Origin: Planctomycetota bacterium
GTDB lineage: Bacteria > Planctomycetota > UBA1135 > GCA-002686595
Direction: 5' to 3'
Assembly: GCA_029212955.1 (NCBI GenBank)
Contig: JARGOW010000067.1
Location: 1-5,676 of the forward strand
Length of the DNA: 5,676 nucleotides
Below the pieces are notes generated by a model. The model had not been told where the DNA came from. It ran no database searches and saw nothing but the letters and a program-made list of their open reading frames with translations. Below, one piece after another: positions 5,544-5,676 of this stretch (the first letter of the stretch is position 1; each line of letters opens with the position of its first letter). Position numbers and translations under genes: made by a program.

Positions 5544-5676
5544 ACTTATATGACGGCCCCATTGTAAGCAGCACCCTTGCTGGGCAAAAGGGTCTGACTC
5601 GGAAAAGCACCCCCAAGCCCCGAAAAGCGCGCGATCTCACCCCGCCACCGGAGCGGGGCCTCGAAAATGGGCCCAG
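5544..5676. other. ssrA upstream region without a recognised gene
   Basis: No coding frame is credible here. On the minus strand TATAAG (5550-5545) lies directly against the mature tmRNA 5' end; it resembles a -10 box but is too close to position 1 of tmRNA and lacks a -35 hexamer at normal spacing, so the ssrA promoter is unresolved. A short hairpin (ACCCTT 5573-5578 with AAGGGT 5588-5593) and another (CCCCGC 5640-5645 with GCGGGG 5653-5658) are present without T-tracts. The sequence GAAAAGC occurs twice near 5602-5628. Confidence 0.4.

Noticed and set aside
5573..5593. Hairpin ACCCTT/AAGGGT upstream of ssrA
   Set aside because: The stem is short, has no T-tract on either strand, and nothing links it to a known operator or terminator.
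5640..5658. Six-pair GC hairpin near the window end
   Set aside because: It has no T-tract and no adjacent gene in view; six-pair GC stems are common by chance here.
1..5676. CRISPR array, insertion sequence, integrase or tRNA-linked attachment site
   Set aside because: No spaced direct repeats, transposase or integrase frames, or duplicated tRNA 3' ends were seen near either tRNA or ssrA.

Overview
The window is GC-rich bacterial DNA, densely packed, with no insertion sequence, integrase or CRISPR array. Nearly every recognisable gene serves RNA metabolism or translation: a poly(A) polymerase of the PcnB family, tRNA-Trp(CCA), the 16S rRNA methyltransferase RsmG, tRNA-Leu(CAG), SmpB, and on the opposite strand the tmRNA gene ssrA that encodes SmpB's RNA partner. 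One long gene, for a membrane-anchored beta-rich protein, is unassigned. The organism cannot be named from these genes. The anchored protein has beta-sandwich regions like carboxypeptidase regulatory domains, a style common in Planctomycetota and some other large-genome Gram-negative lineages, so that is a weak guess only.

Layout. Positions 33-1385 (minus) carry pcnB, which diverges from tRNA-Trp at 1588-1664 (plus). rsmG follows at 1760-2710 (plus) and carries an unusual N-terminal extension of about 100 residues, 43% Asp/Glu. A 221-bp gap holds a good sigma70-type promoter for tRNA-Leu (2932-3018). A strong hairpin plus T-tract ends that unit. smpB (3120-3614) then has its own extended -10 element almost on top of its ATG. 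The membrane-anchored protein (3656-5122) follows after 41 bp, again with a promoter-like element very close to its ATG. It converges on ssrA (5183-5543, minus), whose terminator hairpin fills the 60-bp gap between them. The last 133 bp hold the ssrA upstream region and no gene. No gap without a gene exceeds about 220 bp.

How the genes relate. SmpB and tmRNA together rescue stalled ribosomes by trans-translation; here tmRNA appears to encode an eight-residue tag, ADNYALAA. RsmG methylates G527 of 16S rRNA, and PcnB adds 3' poly(A) tails that promote RNA decay. Both tRNA genes encode their own CCA end. That fits the assignment of the nucleotidyltransferase as a poly(A) polymerase rather than an essential CCA-adding enzyme, which its sequence signature also supports. 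None of the four protein genes has a clear Shine-Dalgarno site at its most likely start, and at least two look leaderless or nearly so.

I do not see a clearly new multi-gene system. The points most worth a second look are the acidic extension on RsmG, the probable leaderless mRNAs, the short tmRNA tag, the two alternative terminator hairpins before smpB, and the uncharacterised anchored protein.
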